Assembly: GCA_947166305.1 (NCBI GenBank)
Contig: CAMVDV010000005.1
Span: forward strand, 39,210 to 103,209
Length of the DNA: 64,000 nt
Direction of reading: 5' to 3'
DNA from: an uncultured Prevotellaceae bacterium
GTDB taxonomy: Bacteria; Bacteroidota; Bacteroidia; Bacteroidales; Bacteroidaceae
Below, in pieces: positions 1 to 9,964 of the stretch. The first letter of the stretch is position 1, and each line of letters begins with the position of its first letter. Below the pieces are notes generated by a model. That model searched no databases, was not told where the DNA came from, and saw only the letters and a list, made by a program, of their open reading frames with translations. The position numbers and the translations under genes are program-made.

Positions 1-862
1 CGCCCTCGATAGTATTGATGTTGTTGACGTAGGAATGAAGATTCTCGTTGAAACCGATGTTATACATGATGGCAACCTCAATGGGTATGCCTTGCTTCTC
101 TGTGTTGAGGTAGATGACATCGTCGAAGAGGTGTGTGCGGCTGCTGTCGATGTAGCGCACGAAATCGCGCACACCGCCTTCGCTGTAGAATTTCTCTGTC
201 TTTGTATTGCCTTCCTCGTCGGGTCGGAGGTCGGTGAGTGTGATTGTGATGCCGGCGTTGAGGTATGCGAGCTCACGCATACGGTTTGCCAGGATGTCAT
301 ACTTGTAGGTAGTGGTGGTGAAGATGGTCTTGTCGGGCCAGAACTGCTGCCGTGTGCCGCGCAAGTCTGTTGTGCCGATGACCTCGACGCCCGTCACGGG
401 CTTGCCGATGGCGTACTCTTGCTGATAGATCTTGCCGTCGCGATAGACTTGGCTCACCATCTTCGACGAGAGAGCGTTGACGCAACTGACGCCAACGCCG
501 TGGAGTCCGCCGGACACCTTATAGGAACCTTTGTCGAACTTGCCGCCTGCGTGGAGCACCGTCATGACCACTTCCAGGGCACTCTTGTGTTCCTTCTCGT
601 GCATATCGACGGGGATGCCGCGGCCATTGTCCTGCACCGTGATGCTGCCGTCCTCGTTGATGGTCACCTCGATGTGTGTGCAGTAGCCGGCGAGGGCTTC
701 GTCGATGGAGTTATCGACGGTTTCGTAGACAAGGTGATGCAGGCCCTTCTCGCTGATGTCGCCGATATACATCGCCGGACGCTTGCGCACTGCTTCCAGA
801 CCTTCCAGCACCTGAATGTTCGACGCGCTGTATTCCTGTGGTTGCTTTTCCAGTTCTTCCAT
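1..862 (-). CDS. gyrB: DNA gyrase subunit B, 5' part (gene runs off the left edge)
   Basis: Minus strand from ATG at 862 reads MEELEKQPQEYSASNIQVLEGLEAVRKRPAMYIGDISEKGLHHLVYETVDNSIDEALAGYCTHIEVT, the GyrB ATPase N-terminus. Missing from the ORF track because it is truncated by the window edge. Confidence 0.95.
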   Translation of the reverse strand, partial: MEELEKQPQEYSASNIQVLEGLEAVRKRPAMYIGDISEKGLHHLVYETVDNSIDEALAGYCTHIEVTINEDGSITVQDNGRGIPVDMHEKEHKSALEVVMTVLHAGGKFDKGSYKVSGGLHGVGVSCVNALSSKMVSQVYRDGKIYQQEYAIGKPVTGVEVIGTTDLRGTRQQFWPDKTIFTTTTYKYDILANRMRELAYLNAGITITLTDLRPDEEGNTKTEKFYSEGGVRDFVRYIDSSRTHLFDDVIYLNTEKQGIPIEVAIMYNIGFNENLHSYVNNINTIEG

Positions 863-896
863 AAAGATTTGTTAGGTTTTTCGTTAAATTTGTGTG

Positions 897-904
897 CAAA
901 GATA
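897..904 (-). promoter_or_regulatory. Bacteroidetes -7 box (TATCTTTG) upstream of gyrB
   Basis: CAAAGATA on + strand = TATCTTTG on minus, matching TAnnTTTG; CAA at 925-927 could be part of the -33 element. Confidence 0.6.
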
Positions 905-1492
905 CAACTTTTCTTTCACATTTGCAAGCAAATGCGTAAGAAAAACGGCCTCGCAGCCTTCTCTTTTCCGCCTTTTCCCCGCTTTTCTCAAAAAAAGAGC
1001 CCGAAGTCCCCAGAGACCCCGGCGGCCTTGCTCACTGCGAGGCCATACAAATCCCTCGCTGAGGCTGTAAAAAAACTTACAGGATTTTGCCATGTTCGGG
1101 CGAAAGCCTTGCCGGATTGAGCAATCGAGGCAGACGGATTTCTCAACGTCCTATACGGTGATGGCCAACACACTACAGGGCGTTGCCAAAAACCCTATGC
1201 CGCGATGCCCGTATGCGAGTGCCAAAATTTGCGATGGAATGGCCGATTTTTTATCCAAAAGCACGGAGAATGCTCCCTTTCTCCGCACATCGTTGTTTGT
1301 CGCCGAAAGCCAAGTCTCTGGCAGTCAAACGGATGGAAAAACGTCGAAAAACGGGCCCCGGAAGCCATCGGAGCGTGCCGAATGCGGTTTTCCCGTGCCG
1401 TGCGTCACGAATAAGGATAAAATCATTACAATTTGTTCCTGCCACAAAAAAATAATGCAGTCCGTCAGAGTAAAGTAGAATCCGCCAAGTAG

Positions 1493-1688
1493 GGACGCGC
1501 CGTGGCGCGTCCGCGCAGGGGAAGCAGCCCCCTCCCCGCTCCCCCTTTGGGGGAGTGCTTTTGAATGACAGAGCTTTCACATGTAAATAATCCGCCATGT
1601 AGGGACGCGCCGTGGCGCGTCCGCGTTGGCGGCGAAGGTGTGGTGGATGAGGATGCATCGCAGTTGGCGGACGCGCCACGGCGCGTCC
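1493..1688. repeat. Three copies of palindromic 20-mer GGACGCGCC(GT/AC)GGCGCGTCC
   Basis: Copies at 1493-1512, 1603-1622 and 1669-1688 (last in opposite orientation); further copies at 60458-60477 and 60718-60737. Confidence 0.85.
1527..1557. repeat. Hairpin repeat GCCCCCTCCCCGCTCCCCCTTTGGGGGAGTG
   Basis: Same 31-mer found as the left arm of the element inside the receptor gene at 47305-47335. Confidence 0.85.
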
Positions 1689-1724
1689 CTACAGGGAGGA
1701 CGTGTCACGCCTGCCGTCGGGCAA

Positions 1725-1754
1725 CAAAAAACGGCCGCTGGGATGCGGCCGTTT
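1725..1754 (-). terminator. Intrinsic terminator of the LRR gene
   Basis: Stem AAACGGCCGC (1729-1738) / GCGGCCGTTT (1745-1754), followed by a T-run on the minus strand. Confidence 0.75.
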
Positions 1755-1775
1755 GGGGGTATAGGGTGGGGGAGA

Positions 1776-2525
1776 TTACTTTGTGGCGGCTGTTCCGTTC
1801 ATGTTGATGTTGTCGGGTTTCTCCTCGCTCTCCTCGATGAAAAACTCGCGCCAAATCTCGCTGTCCTTGTATGTCTTGCTGCCTTTGGGCACATAGAGCG
1901 TGCACCATGTGCGGTCCACCTTGGAGAATGCGTTCGGCTCGCACTTGGGTGCGTCCTTGGCAAGGCAATAGATGGAGATGAGGGCCGAGCATCTCGAGAA
2001 GGCTTCCTCGCCCACGCTTGCCACACTCTCGGGGATGATGACTCCCTTGAGCGATTTGCATCCGAAGAATGTCTCGTCCTCGATGGCGGGCACGCCCTTG
2101 GGCAGCACCATCCAGGTCAGTGAGGCACAGCCCTCGAAGGCTCCCATTCCTATCTCCGTCACGCTCGCCGGGATGTTGACACTCGTCATGGCATTGCACC
2201 CATAGAAGGCGAATGTCTTGATGGCCCTCACGCTGTTGGGAATCGTGACGGAGGTGATGGACGAACAGTCGCGGAAGGCATAGTCGCCGATGCTGACCAC
2301 GTTGAAGGTCTTGCCGTTGTACGTCACCGAGGCAGGTATGGTGATAGAGCCGGTGTAGGCTGCGAAATTTTGGTCGGAGAACACCTTGTTGGTCACCTCC
2401 ACCTCTGTTGCCGAGATACGGCTGTAGTAAATGCCGTCCACCTCGCAGTCGTAGGCCATGACAGACGGCGTCATGGCAAAGAGGGCAGCCAGCGTTGCGA
2501 AGAAAGAATAAAGTGAAGTCTTCAT
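1776..2525 (-). CDS. BspA-type leucine-rich-repeat secreted protein (start at MKTSLYSFF)
   Basis: ORF track 1776..2552; signal peptide then LRR_5-type repeats (VVSIGDYAFRDCSSITSVTIPNSVRAIKTFAFYGCNAMTSVNIPASV). The promoter box at 2550-2557 overlaps the annotated longer start, so 2525 is preferred. Confidence 0.85.
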   Translation of the reverse strand: MKTSLYSFFATLAALFAMTPSVMAYDCEVDGIYYSRISATEVEVTNKVFSDQNFAAYTGSITIPASVTYNGKTFNVVSIGDYAFRDCSSITSVTIPNSVRAIKTFAFYGCNAMTSVNIPASVTEIGMGAFEGCASLTWMVLPKGVPAIEDETFFGCKSLKGVIIPESVASVGEEAFSRCSALISIYCLAKDAPKCEPNAFSKVDRTWCTLYVPKGSKTYKDSEIWREFFIEESEEKPDNINMNGTAATK

Positions 2526-2549
2526 TATCAAAAAAGTTAAATTTCGCGG

Positions 2550-2557
2550 CAAAGATA
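2550..2557 (-). promoter_or_regulatory. -7 box TATCTTTG for the LRR gene
   Basis: CAAAGATA on + strand, 25 bp upstream of ATG at 2525. Confidence 0.55.
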
Positions 2558-2923
2558 GTGATTATTTTCTTTCGACGGCACTTTTTCGCTCAAAAAAATA
2601 CGCTTTATTGTAAAAATCTCTGTCCGACCCCTCGTTAAGCGCCTTGAGTTGACGCCATTTTCCCCTGAAAATCCGTCGGGAACGACACCGTTTTCGTCAG
2701 CCCGTCGGCAAGGCCGTAAGTGCCCGGGCAATTCGGCGGCAAAAGACACCCTGTTTTCTTCGTCTTTGCATATTACAGTTTTCGAGTGCATAAAAATTAC
2801 ATATCGCCGATTCCTCGCCAGATAAGCACTTATCGAAAATGTGAAGAAAAAAGGACAAGGAAGACGATTTAATGCCAAAATGGGGGTGTAAAATGAAAAA
2901 ATGTGCAAATAAGCGAAAAAAAT

Positions 2924-2965
2924 GGGGGGGGGTATTGCATATATAAAAAAGACATTTTAACTTTG
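2924..2965 (+). promoter_or_regulatory. Candidate promoter of the fimbrial operon with an adjacent G9 tract
   Basis: G9 at 2924-2932, TATTG at 2933-2937, 20-bp spacer, TAACTTTG at 2958-2965 (TAnnTTTG). Confidence 0.6.
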
Positions 2966-3128
2966 CAGCCGATTTTAGTTGCGCATATGTTAAAACAATT
3001 AAAAATATGCATACACGCGCGAGCGAATAAATAAGTGTAGTTAACTAATACCGATAGAAAACTTAACTTACATTCAAACAAAGGAATCAACGACATTCAG
3101 GTTAACAACGTTTAACAACACGGAGAAT

Positions 3129-4775
3129 ATGGTAATAAGATTGTGGCATAGCAGAGTACATGGCATGGCAGGGAAGAGTTTCTCTGCGACAGCAGCTTCC
3201 GTTGCTGCGGCAATAGTCTTTTCCTTCCTCCTCGGCAGCGCACCGGCTGTGGCAGCGCCCGCCATACCCGCGTTCCCCATGCCCGCTCCCATCGACACCA
3301 CCGCCTATAAGTCCTACTCTTACGTCCGCTTCATCGATGGGCAGGACTCCGTGAAGCTGACCGACGAGCAGTTCTACGACATAGCCGGCAAGGTTATCTT
3401 CCCCATCAACAAGTATTATCTGCCCAAGAACGACTCGCTCATCCTCCAACTGAAGAACGAAGTGTTCCCCCTCATCAACCGCGACTCGCTCGAGCTGGCT
3501 TATATGATGCTGCGCGGTGCAGCCTCGCCCGAAGGTCCCACACGCTGGAACAAGATCCTCGGTGAGAGGCGTGCCGAAGCCCTCTTGAACTTCGTCAAGC
3601 AGAACCTCGTCGTCCCCGTCAAGGAAGACCTCGACATGGATATCGACATTGAGGACTACCGCACACTCTGCATCATGATGCGCCGCAGAGGCGACAAGGA
3701 CTACGGCTACGTCCAGGCCCTCTGCGACCAATACCTCCCCAAGGACCAGATAGCCAAACTGAAGGCCACCCTGCGCGCCACACGTCAGGGCACACTCTGG
3801 TTCCGCCTCTTCCGCGAATACTTCCCGCAGTTGCGTGCAGCACGCGTCATCTTCTTCTTCCACGCCCCGCAGAGCCACAAGAAACCCGAGGTGGTGGAGC
3901 CTATCCCAGTGGTGCCCGTGACCGTGGAGCCCGCTAAGGTGGAGCCTGAAAAGGTGGAGCCTGCACCCATCGCGAAGGACACCGCCACCGTGGTGCCCGT
4001 TTCCCCCGCACCCGCACCCCAGCCTTGGATGGAACGCTACGCACGCCGTGAGCTCCTCTCCGTCAAGACAAACCTGCTGGGCTATGTAGGCTATATGCCC
4101 AACTACGGTCGCTATTGCCCCATACCCAACGTCGCCATCGAGTACTATCCCCTGCGCGGACACTTCACATACGGCGCCTCGTTCGACTTCCCCTGGTGGC
4201 AACACTACTGGCAGCACAAGTACTTCCAGATAAGAAACTATCAGCTTGAGAGCCGATACTACTTCCGTCGCGGCGACATCGAACTGCGTCCCGAGGGACA
4301 GGGAGCCGCCTACAAGGGCCTCTACCTCCAGGCTTACGGCAACATCGCCGTCTTCGGCATCTGCTTCGACGAGCGTCGCGGCTGGGAAGGCGAAGTCTTC
4401 GGTGCCGGACTCGGAGTGGGCTATGTCCTCCCCCTCGGCAAGAGAGAGCACTGGCGCATGGAGTTCCAGCTCCAAGTGGGCTTCCTCTATGGCGGATACG
4501 ACCCCTATCAGTGGGAAAACCCCGTCAATCCCGCCTACCAGGATCACCTCTATTATTACGACTGGACGCAGAAACCGTCCTTCTTCAAAAAGCGTCAGTA
4601 CCGCTTCACCTGGGTTGGTCCCACCAGAATCGGCGTCACCTTGAGCTACGACCTGCTCTATCGCAAGGCACGCAACAAGACAAACGGCATACACACCTCC
4701 GACGATACAGAGCCGACGAAACGCTATAATCCCCTCGTGCCCTACGAGAAACGTGAGAAAGGAGACCGCCAATGA
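3129..4775 (+). CDS. DUF3575-family / OmpA-like fimbrial-locus outer-membrane protein
   Basis: Signal peptide; MLRGAASPEGPTRWNKILGERRAEAL (OmpA-like SPEG..N..L...RA); C-terminal SVKTNLLGYVGYMPNYGRYCPIPNVAIEYYPL typical of DUF3575 proteins at fimbrillin loci. Confidence 0.75.
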   Translation: MVIRLWHSRVHGMAGKSFSATAASVAAAIVFSFLLGSAPAVAAPAIPAFPMPAPIDTTAYKSYSYVRFIDGQDSVKLTDEQFYDIAGKVIFPINKYYLPKNDSLILQLKNEVFPLINRDSLELAYMMLRGAASPEGPTRWNKILGERRAEALLNFVKQNLVVPVKEDLDMDIDIEDYRTLCIMMRRRGDKDYGYVQALCDQYLPKDQIAKLKATLRATRQGTLWFRLFREYFPQLRAARVIFFFHAPQSHKKPEVVEPIPVVPVTVEPAKVEPEKVEPAPIAKDTATVVPVSPAPAPQPWMERYARRELLSVKTNLLGYVGYMPNYGRYCPIPNVAIEYYPLRGHFTYGASFDFPWWQHYWQHKYFQIRNYQLESRYYFRRGDIELRPEGQGAAYKGLYLQAYGNIAVFGICFDERRGWEGEVFGAGLGVGYVLPLGKREHWRMEFQLQVGFLYGGYDPYQWENPVNPAYQDHLYYYDWTQKPSFFKKRQYRFTWVGPTRIGVTLSYDLLYRKARNKTNGIHTSDDTEPTKRYNPLVPYEKREKGDRQ

Positions 4776-5926
4776 AGAAACTCATCATCAGCCTCCTGGC
4801 ACTCCTTGCCCTCTCCGGCTGCTACCGCAAGCCCGACCTCTACCTCTACGACTGGGAGAACCCGGCCCTCATGTTGCCTTGGGTGGACCTCGACCTCGAC
4901 CTCTTCTGGGGATACGCTCCCGACTGGCGAGCAGAATGGTACTATGGCGACTGCGGACGCCCAGGCGGATGGGACGACGAAGACAAGCGTATCTTCGGCG
5001 AACTGGAGTATGTGGAGCCAACAAACTTCTTCGTCCGCCGATACTTCACGGGCGACCTCCCCTACGGGCCGCGCCGAAGGATGTACGAGGCATACATTCA
5101 GGGCCGACACTTTCGTGCCAAGTACGACTGGGGCTACTGGGATATCCTCGCATGGAACGACATCAAGACCATCGACGGCGTGCAGAGCCTCATCTTCCGC
5201 GAACCGAAATCGCTCGACGAGGACATCATTGCCTTCACAAACCAGACCATGTATAGCTCGCGCTACCATGCTCCGCGCTATCAGAACTCCTTCTATGCGC
5301 CCGAACAGCTCTTCGCTGCCTGCGAACGAGGCATCGACATAGACGAGACCCTCAAGGGCTTCGTCTATATCCCCGAAGAAAACATGTGGCTCCGACAGCT
5401 CCGCATGACCCTCGAGCCGCTCACCTATATCTATCTGCCGCAAGTCATCATCCACCACAACAACGGCACCATCGTGGGAGCGCCCGACAAAGCTAACCTC
5501 TCCGGACTGGCCCGCGCCACGTCGCTCAACACCGGCATCGCCAGCACCGACGCCGTCTCCGTCAACTTCGACGTGCGAATGAAGCTCGACAAGGACTTCC
5601 GCCAGGGCGAGAAGGTCGACATCGTGGGCGGACGACTCATGACCTTCGGCATCTGCGGGCAGAACGGTAACCGAGTGATGCGAGTCGAGGACAGCAAAGA
5701 CCCCGAGAAACATTACCTCGACGTCAAGATGATGTTCAAGAACGGCATGGACTCCACCTTCGTCTTCGACGTTACGGAACAAGTGCGCCGACGCTATCGT
5801 GGCGGAGTCATCACGGTGGAACTCGACATGGACACCGTGCCTATGCCTGTCAGACCCGGCGGCTCTGGATTCAACGCCGTGGTCAAGGACTACGAAGACG
5901 GCGGACAGTGGGAGTTCGAGATGTAG
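4772..5926 (+). CDS. DUF5119-like lipoprotein
   Basis: Lipobox LSGC (MKKLIISLLALLALSGCYRKPDLYLYDWENPA); overlaps the upstream stop by 4 bp. Confidence 0.7.
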   Translation: MKKLIISLLALLALSGCYRKPDLYLYDWENPALMLPWVDLDLDLFWGYAPDWRAEWYYGDCGRPGGWDDEDKRIFGELEYVEPTNFFVRRYFTGDLPYGPRRRMYEAYIQGRHFRAKYDWGYWDILAWNDIKTIDGVQSLIFREPKSLDEDIIAFTNQTMYSSRYHAPRYQNSFYAPEQLFAACERGIDIDETLKGFVYIPEENMWLRQLRMTLEPLTYIYLPQVIIHHNNGTIVGAPDKANLSGLARATSLNTGIASTDAVSVNFDVRMKLDKDFRQGEKVDIVGGRLMTFGICGQNGNRVMRVEDSKDPEKHYLDVKMMFKNGMDSTFVFDVTEQVRRRYRGGVITVELDMDTVPMPVRPGGSGFNAVVKDYEDGGQWEFEM

Positions 5927-6094
5927 GCATAGCAACAACGCCCCGAGCGTTAATATATATATAATAATGTATAGAACAAAAAAACATCCAAAAGAAAAAG
6001 CACAACAAAGAGCACAACAAATCAGTAAAACCAACAATTTAGAAAAAACAAGTATTAAATTATCTTTTTATTAACTCTCAAAATTCAAAAAAAA

Positions 6095-8470
6095 ATGAGA
6101 AAAGTTTATTTAACTCTCGCAACAGTTGCAGGCATGACCCTCGCTGGTTGCACAAGTGACGAAATCGTTGTCGACAACAACGTCGGCAGCTACGAGGGCA
6201 CAGAGACCCCCATCGTGTTCAGTTCCCTGCGTAAGGGCATGACTCGTGCCGACTTTGTTGGCGCAGAGGCTGCTGAGAAGCTGGGCAACAAGTTCGTTGT
6301 CAGCGGCTACAAGGGCGGTGCTACTGCTACAACAGAGCCTTCCATCGTATTCGACAACTACCTCGTTGAGTACGAAGAGAACACAGCCAACACCACCGCT
6401 TCCAACACCAACAACTGGGAGTATGTAGGCAAGGGCGTCATCAAGCACGCTGCTGACAAGGGCATCACAAGCCAGACCATCAAGTACTGGGACTACAGCA
6501 AGACTCAGTATGACTTCCTCGCATGGTCCACAGGCAAGGCAACTGCCATCTACGAAGGCGATCCCGTTGCCGGTCAGGTGCTCGTTAGCGCCATCAAGAC
6601 AGATGCTCTCGGCACAGAGGCTTACACCTTCACAGGTACAGCTGCTGACCTGAGCGACTGCTACGTTTCTGACATCGTGACAGTGAACAAGGAAGGTACT
6701 GCAGGCATAGGCGAAGTGACTGGCTACAACCAGCCCGTTACTCTCAAGTTCCGCGCTCTCGGCACGAAGGTTCGTATCGGTATCTACGAGACCATCCCCG
6801 GCTACTCTGTAAAGAACGTGACGTTCTACAGCGCCGCAGCTTCCGATGATGCTAACACCACTCCCAAGCTCTTCACCACCGCTGCCAACAACATCTTCAC
6901 CGAGGGTACTTACACCGTGACCTTCCCCACCGTTGACCAGCCCGGTAGCGAGGACAACAACCAGGCTCACGTTGCATTTGCTCCCAAGACCAGCACACAG
7001 TCCAGCTCAGTTGCATGGGGTAACTTGAACTACACCATCGCCCAGCAGAGCGAGAAGACCACAGGTGAGGTATTCCTGGGCCGCACATCCAACACTGCTT
7101 CCTTCGCAGGCGACGAGGCTGACAACTACTATGTTATCTACCTCCCCAACGAGGCTGGTACAAACCTCAACCTCCGCGTGAACTACACCCTCGAGAGCAT
7201 CGACGGTAGCGGCGAGACTATCGAGGTGAAGGGTGCAACTGCTCAGGTACCCAGCATCTACACCACTTGGAAGCCCGGCTTCGCTTACACTTATCTCTTC
7301 AAGATCAGCGACAGGACCAACGGCTTCACTGGTCCCTACGATCCCGAAAATCCCGACGCTTTGTCAACTGAAAGCAATCCCGCCGGCCTCTATCCCATCA
7401 CCTTCGACGCTGTCGTAGTGAATGCAGAGGACAACGGCCAGACGCAGGAGACCATTACTACGGTCAGCGCACCCAGCATCACCACCTACCAGAAGGGCTC
7501 TAATGTTGTCAACCAGAACGAGTATTCTGCTCCTGGCAAAATCTTCGTGACTGTGAACGACACCAATGATCCTACAAAGTCTCCTGACCTTGCTAACGGC
7601 GATCTCCAGACTCTGACTGGCAAGGCTGCCCTCTACACCATCCCCGCAGGCAAGACTGAGGCTGACGTTGTTGACGCTCTGCAGATGCAGGACGACGATG
7701 CTGCCACAGGCACCATCAAGGGTCGTAGCGAACTCGTGCTCACTGTGGCTACCTCTACGCTCACCAACAGCATTGAGTATGGCGTGGACGGCAATGCCAT
7801 CAGCGTTGGCACTGACCAGGCTCTCAGCTTCACTCCTGCTACCGGCACCACCTATGCTTTCGTTTACACGAAGAAGGCTGCCACTGCCAACACCGATATG
7901 TTCCAGCCTGTCACCAAGGCTGTGGATGAAAGTGTAGAAGGTCTCTACCGCTACGCTCTCACGGGAGCTCCTGCAGGTGATGCTCAGAAGGGTGTGAAGT
8001 ACTTCGCAAATAATGACGCTTCTACAGGTATGCTGACTCCGTTCATCGGCCAGGGCGTAAGCAACCTCTACCTCGACAACGCTGGTACAACCGTTGCTAC
8101 AGGCTATGCTGTTACAGGCACTACCTACTATTACACAACCGACGCAGGCATGACTTACACAGCAGCAACGCCCATCGCTTATGCTGATTTCAAGACTGCT
8201 ACGCTCTACACCTACGACGAGGTTACTCATACCTTCACAGCTAAGACGGAGACCGAGCCTGTCAATGGCACAGCTTACTATGCTGCCGAGGATCTCAACA
8301 CCTACTGCGTCATCCTGCCTCAGCAGACCGATGGCTGGTATGTGATTGACGAGGCAGCTGCAAAGGTTGCTTGCGGTGCTACTGACAAGGCTGTAAGCGG
8401 CATGACTTACTTCGACAAGTACGTCCAGAACGACGGCGTTTACTACACCAAGGTTATCAAGGTTCAGTAA
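6095..8470 (+). CDS. Fimbrillin-family (Mfa-like) lipoprotein with a C-terminal YY-rich extension
   Basis: MRKVYLTLATVAGMTLAGCTSDEI lipobox; PIVFSSLRKGMTRAD and WDYSKTQYDFLAWS motifs typical of fimbrillin-like proteins. Confidence 0.8.
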   Translation: MRKVYLTLATVAGMTLAGCTSDEIVVDNNVGSYEGTETPIVFSSLRKGMTRADFVGAEAAEKLGNKFVVSGYKGGATATTEPSIVFDNYLVEYEENTANTTASNTNNWEYVGKGVIKHAADKGITSQTIKYWDYSKTQYDFLAWSTGKATAIYEGDPVAGQVLVSAIKTDALGTEAYTFTGTAADLSDCYVSDIVTVNKEGTAGIGEVTGYNQPVTLKFRALGTKVRIGIYETIPGYSVKNVTFYSAAASDDANTTPKLFTTAANNIFTEGTYTVTFPTVDQPGSEDNNQAHVAFAPKTSTQSSSVAWGNLNYTIAQQSEKTTGEVFLGRTSNTASFAGDEADNYYVIYLPNEAGTNLNLRVNYTLESIDGSGETIEVKGATAQVPSIYTTWKPGFAYTYLFKISDRTNGFTGPYDPENPDALSTESNPAGLYPITFDAVVVNAEDNGQTQETITTVSAPSITTYQKGSNVVNQNEYSAPGKIFVTVNDTNDPTKSPDLANGDLQTLTGKAALYTIPAGKTEADVVDALQMQDDDAATGTIKGRSELVLTVATSTLTNSIEYGVDGNAISVGTDQALSFTPATGTTYAFVYTKKAATANTDMFQPVTKAVDESVEGLYRYALTGAPAGDAQKGVKYFANNDASTGMLTPFIGQGVSNLYLDNAGTTVATGYAVTGTTYYYTTDAGMTYTAATPIAYADFKTATLYTYDEVTHTFTAKTETEPVNGTAYYAAEDLNTYCVILPQQTDGWYVIDEAAAKVACGATDKAVSGMTYFDKYVQNDGVYYTKVIKVQ

Positions 8471-8494
8471 TCAGTCTCTGACATACTCTCTAAA

Positions 8495-8525
8495 AGCTCA
8501 TCGGGGTTCGACTCCCCGATGGGCT
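8495..8525. promoter_or_regulatory. 12-bp hairpin downstream of the first fimbrillin gene
   Basis: AGCTCATCGGGG-TTCGACT-CCCCGATGGGCT, one G.U pair, 7-nt loop; no T-run follows. Confidence 0.7.
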
Positions 8526-8574
8526 GCAAAGCTAAAGACGCTAAACAGCAGTAGCGTAGGATATTGCAGGCTGC

Positions 8575-8662
8575 CGGAAATAATGCTTGGCCTTTACAGG
8601 AAGAAGGCTTGACCATTAGCGGCAGAATGCTTGGCCATTACGGAGATAATGCTTGACCATTA
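8575..8662. repeat. 22-nt tandem array (4 units)
   Basis: CGGAAATAATGCTTGGCCTTTA / CAGGAAGAAGGCTTGACCATTA / GCGGCAGAATGCTTGGCCATTA / CGGAGATAATGCTTGACCATTA, starting at 8575, 8597, 8619 and 8641. Confidence 0.95.
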
Positions 8663-8779
8663 TTGACCGTTTGCCGCAGGGTGCGTGTCGGCACAGGCTT
8701 CCCGGCATATCCGAAACTCAAATAAATATAATGTCCGCGCACATACGAGGCCGGTGCCTCGGCGCGACGCAGAGAGAAG

Positions 8780-9934
8780 ATGACAATAAAAGACACATAT
8801 ATAGCAGGCAGGACAGCATGGATGGCAGCACTCATGGGCCTCGTGGGCCTTTGGGGCTGTTCGGGCAACGACCTGGAGGGGCCTCAATCGGGGCAGATGC
8901 CTATCAGCTTTGCCGGCAACATGCAGAAGGAGACTGCCGTGTCGCGTGCCGACAAGGGCCTGGAGGAAATGCTCGACAGCAAGACCTTCAAGGCCTGGGG
9001 CTACAAGAATATGACCGTCAGCGGCAATGACTATACCGACTATCAGGCAGTGATGTCGGGCTACAACGTCATCTACGAGGCGAACAGCGCGTCCGTCTCC
9101 AACACCTGCAACTGGGAGTACGTGAACGAGTCGGCAGGACAGTACATCAAGTACTGGGACTTCTCGGCCGCAGCCTATCGCTTCTTTGCCTATGCCCTGG
9201 GCAACGGCACGCCGACGGCTGTCAGCGAGGACATATCCGACCCGTCCAAGGCCGTGTTCTCCAGTTCGGTGAGCACATCCTCCGATGCCACCATCGATGC
9301 CGCCCCCTACTTCTCCGAGCTCTGGTTCTCCAACGACAAGCAGGCAGACTACGGCCAGGTGGTGACTCTGAGGTTCGTCAAGCCCTTCGCCCGCGTGCGT
9401 TTCCTGTTCAAGTTTGCCGACAACCTCCGCATCGGGCGTGAGTCGCTCCACTTCATCCGCTTCTATCCTAACCCGACCACCGAGGAGTCCCATCCCGTCA
9501 TTCCCACCGCAGGCAGCGTCGTTGTCGATTACCCGCTGCGGGGAACGGCAACGCAGGCTGCGTGGAAGACAATCGCCGCAAGCGGCATTTCGCAGTTCGA
9601 CATCGACTGGTATGAGGCTCCTGCTCCCGTCACCCTCCCCGCAGGCGTGCCAGCCGATGCCCTTCCCACCACATGGCCCAACACGCCCGAGAAATGGTAC
9701 AACGTCCTGCCGGCTCCCAACCAGGGCAGCTACAACGTGGAAGTGCAAGTCATGTCCGGAGAGATAAAGACGGCCACCGTCCCCGCCGAGTTCATGAGCT
9801 GGAAGCCCGGCTATCAGTACACCTACGTCTTCAAGATTATGGAGCAGGGCGGCGTTGCCATCGACGTCATCCAGGTGGCTGTGAACGACTGGAACCGCGT
9901 GATGACATTCGACCACGAAGTGTATAACTGGTAA
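8780..9934 (+). CDS. Fimbrillin-family lipoprotein
   Basis: Lipobox LWGC; PISFAGNMQKETAVSRADKG; YIKYWDFSAAAYRFFAY as in the preceding fimbrillin. Confidence 0.75.
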   Translation: MTIKDTYIAGRTAWMAALMGLVGLWGCSGNDLEGPQSGQMPISFAGNMQKETAVSRADKGLEEMLDSKTFKAWGYKNMTVSGNDYTDYQAVMSGYNVIYEANSASVSNTCNWEYVNESAGQYIKYWDFSAAAYRFFAYALGNGTPTAVSEDISDPSKAVFSSSVSTSSDATIDAAPYFSELWFSNDKQADYGQVVTLRFVKPFARVRFLFKFADNLRIGRESLHFIRFYPNPTTEESHPVIPTAGSVVVDYPLRGTATQAAWKTIAASGISQFDIDWYEAPAPVTLPAGVPADALPTTWPNTPEKWYNVLPAPNQGSYNVEVQVMSGEIKTATVPAEFMSWKPGYQYTYVFKIMEQGGVAIDVIQVAVNDWNRVMTFDHEVYNW

Positions 9935-9964
9935 GGAAAGAGAGAGAAAACGAGAAAGCCTAAG

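Noticed and set aside
35-1120. 361-aa plus-strand ORF at the left edge
   Set aside because: Antisense to gyrB, which reads clearly on the minus strand.
1092-1478. Small ORFs (128, 90, 69 aa) between gyrB and the LRR gene
   Set aside because: Mutually overlapping frames, no domains or plausible upstream signals; treated as intergenic.
3102-4772. 556-aa minus-strand ORF antisense to the DUF3575-like gene
   Set aside because: No domain; the sense strand has a signal peptide, family motifs and operon context.
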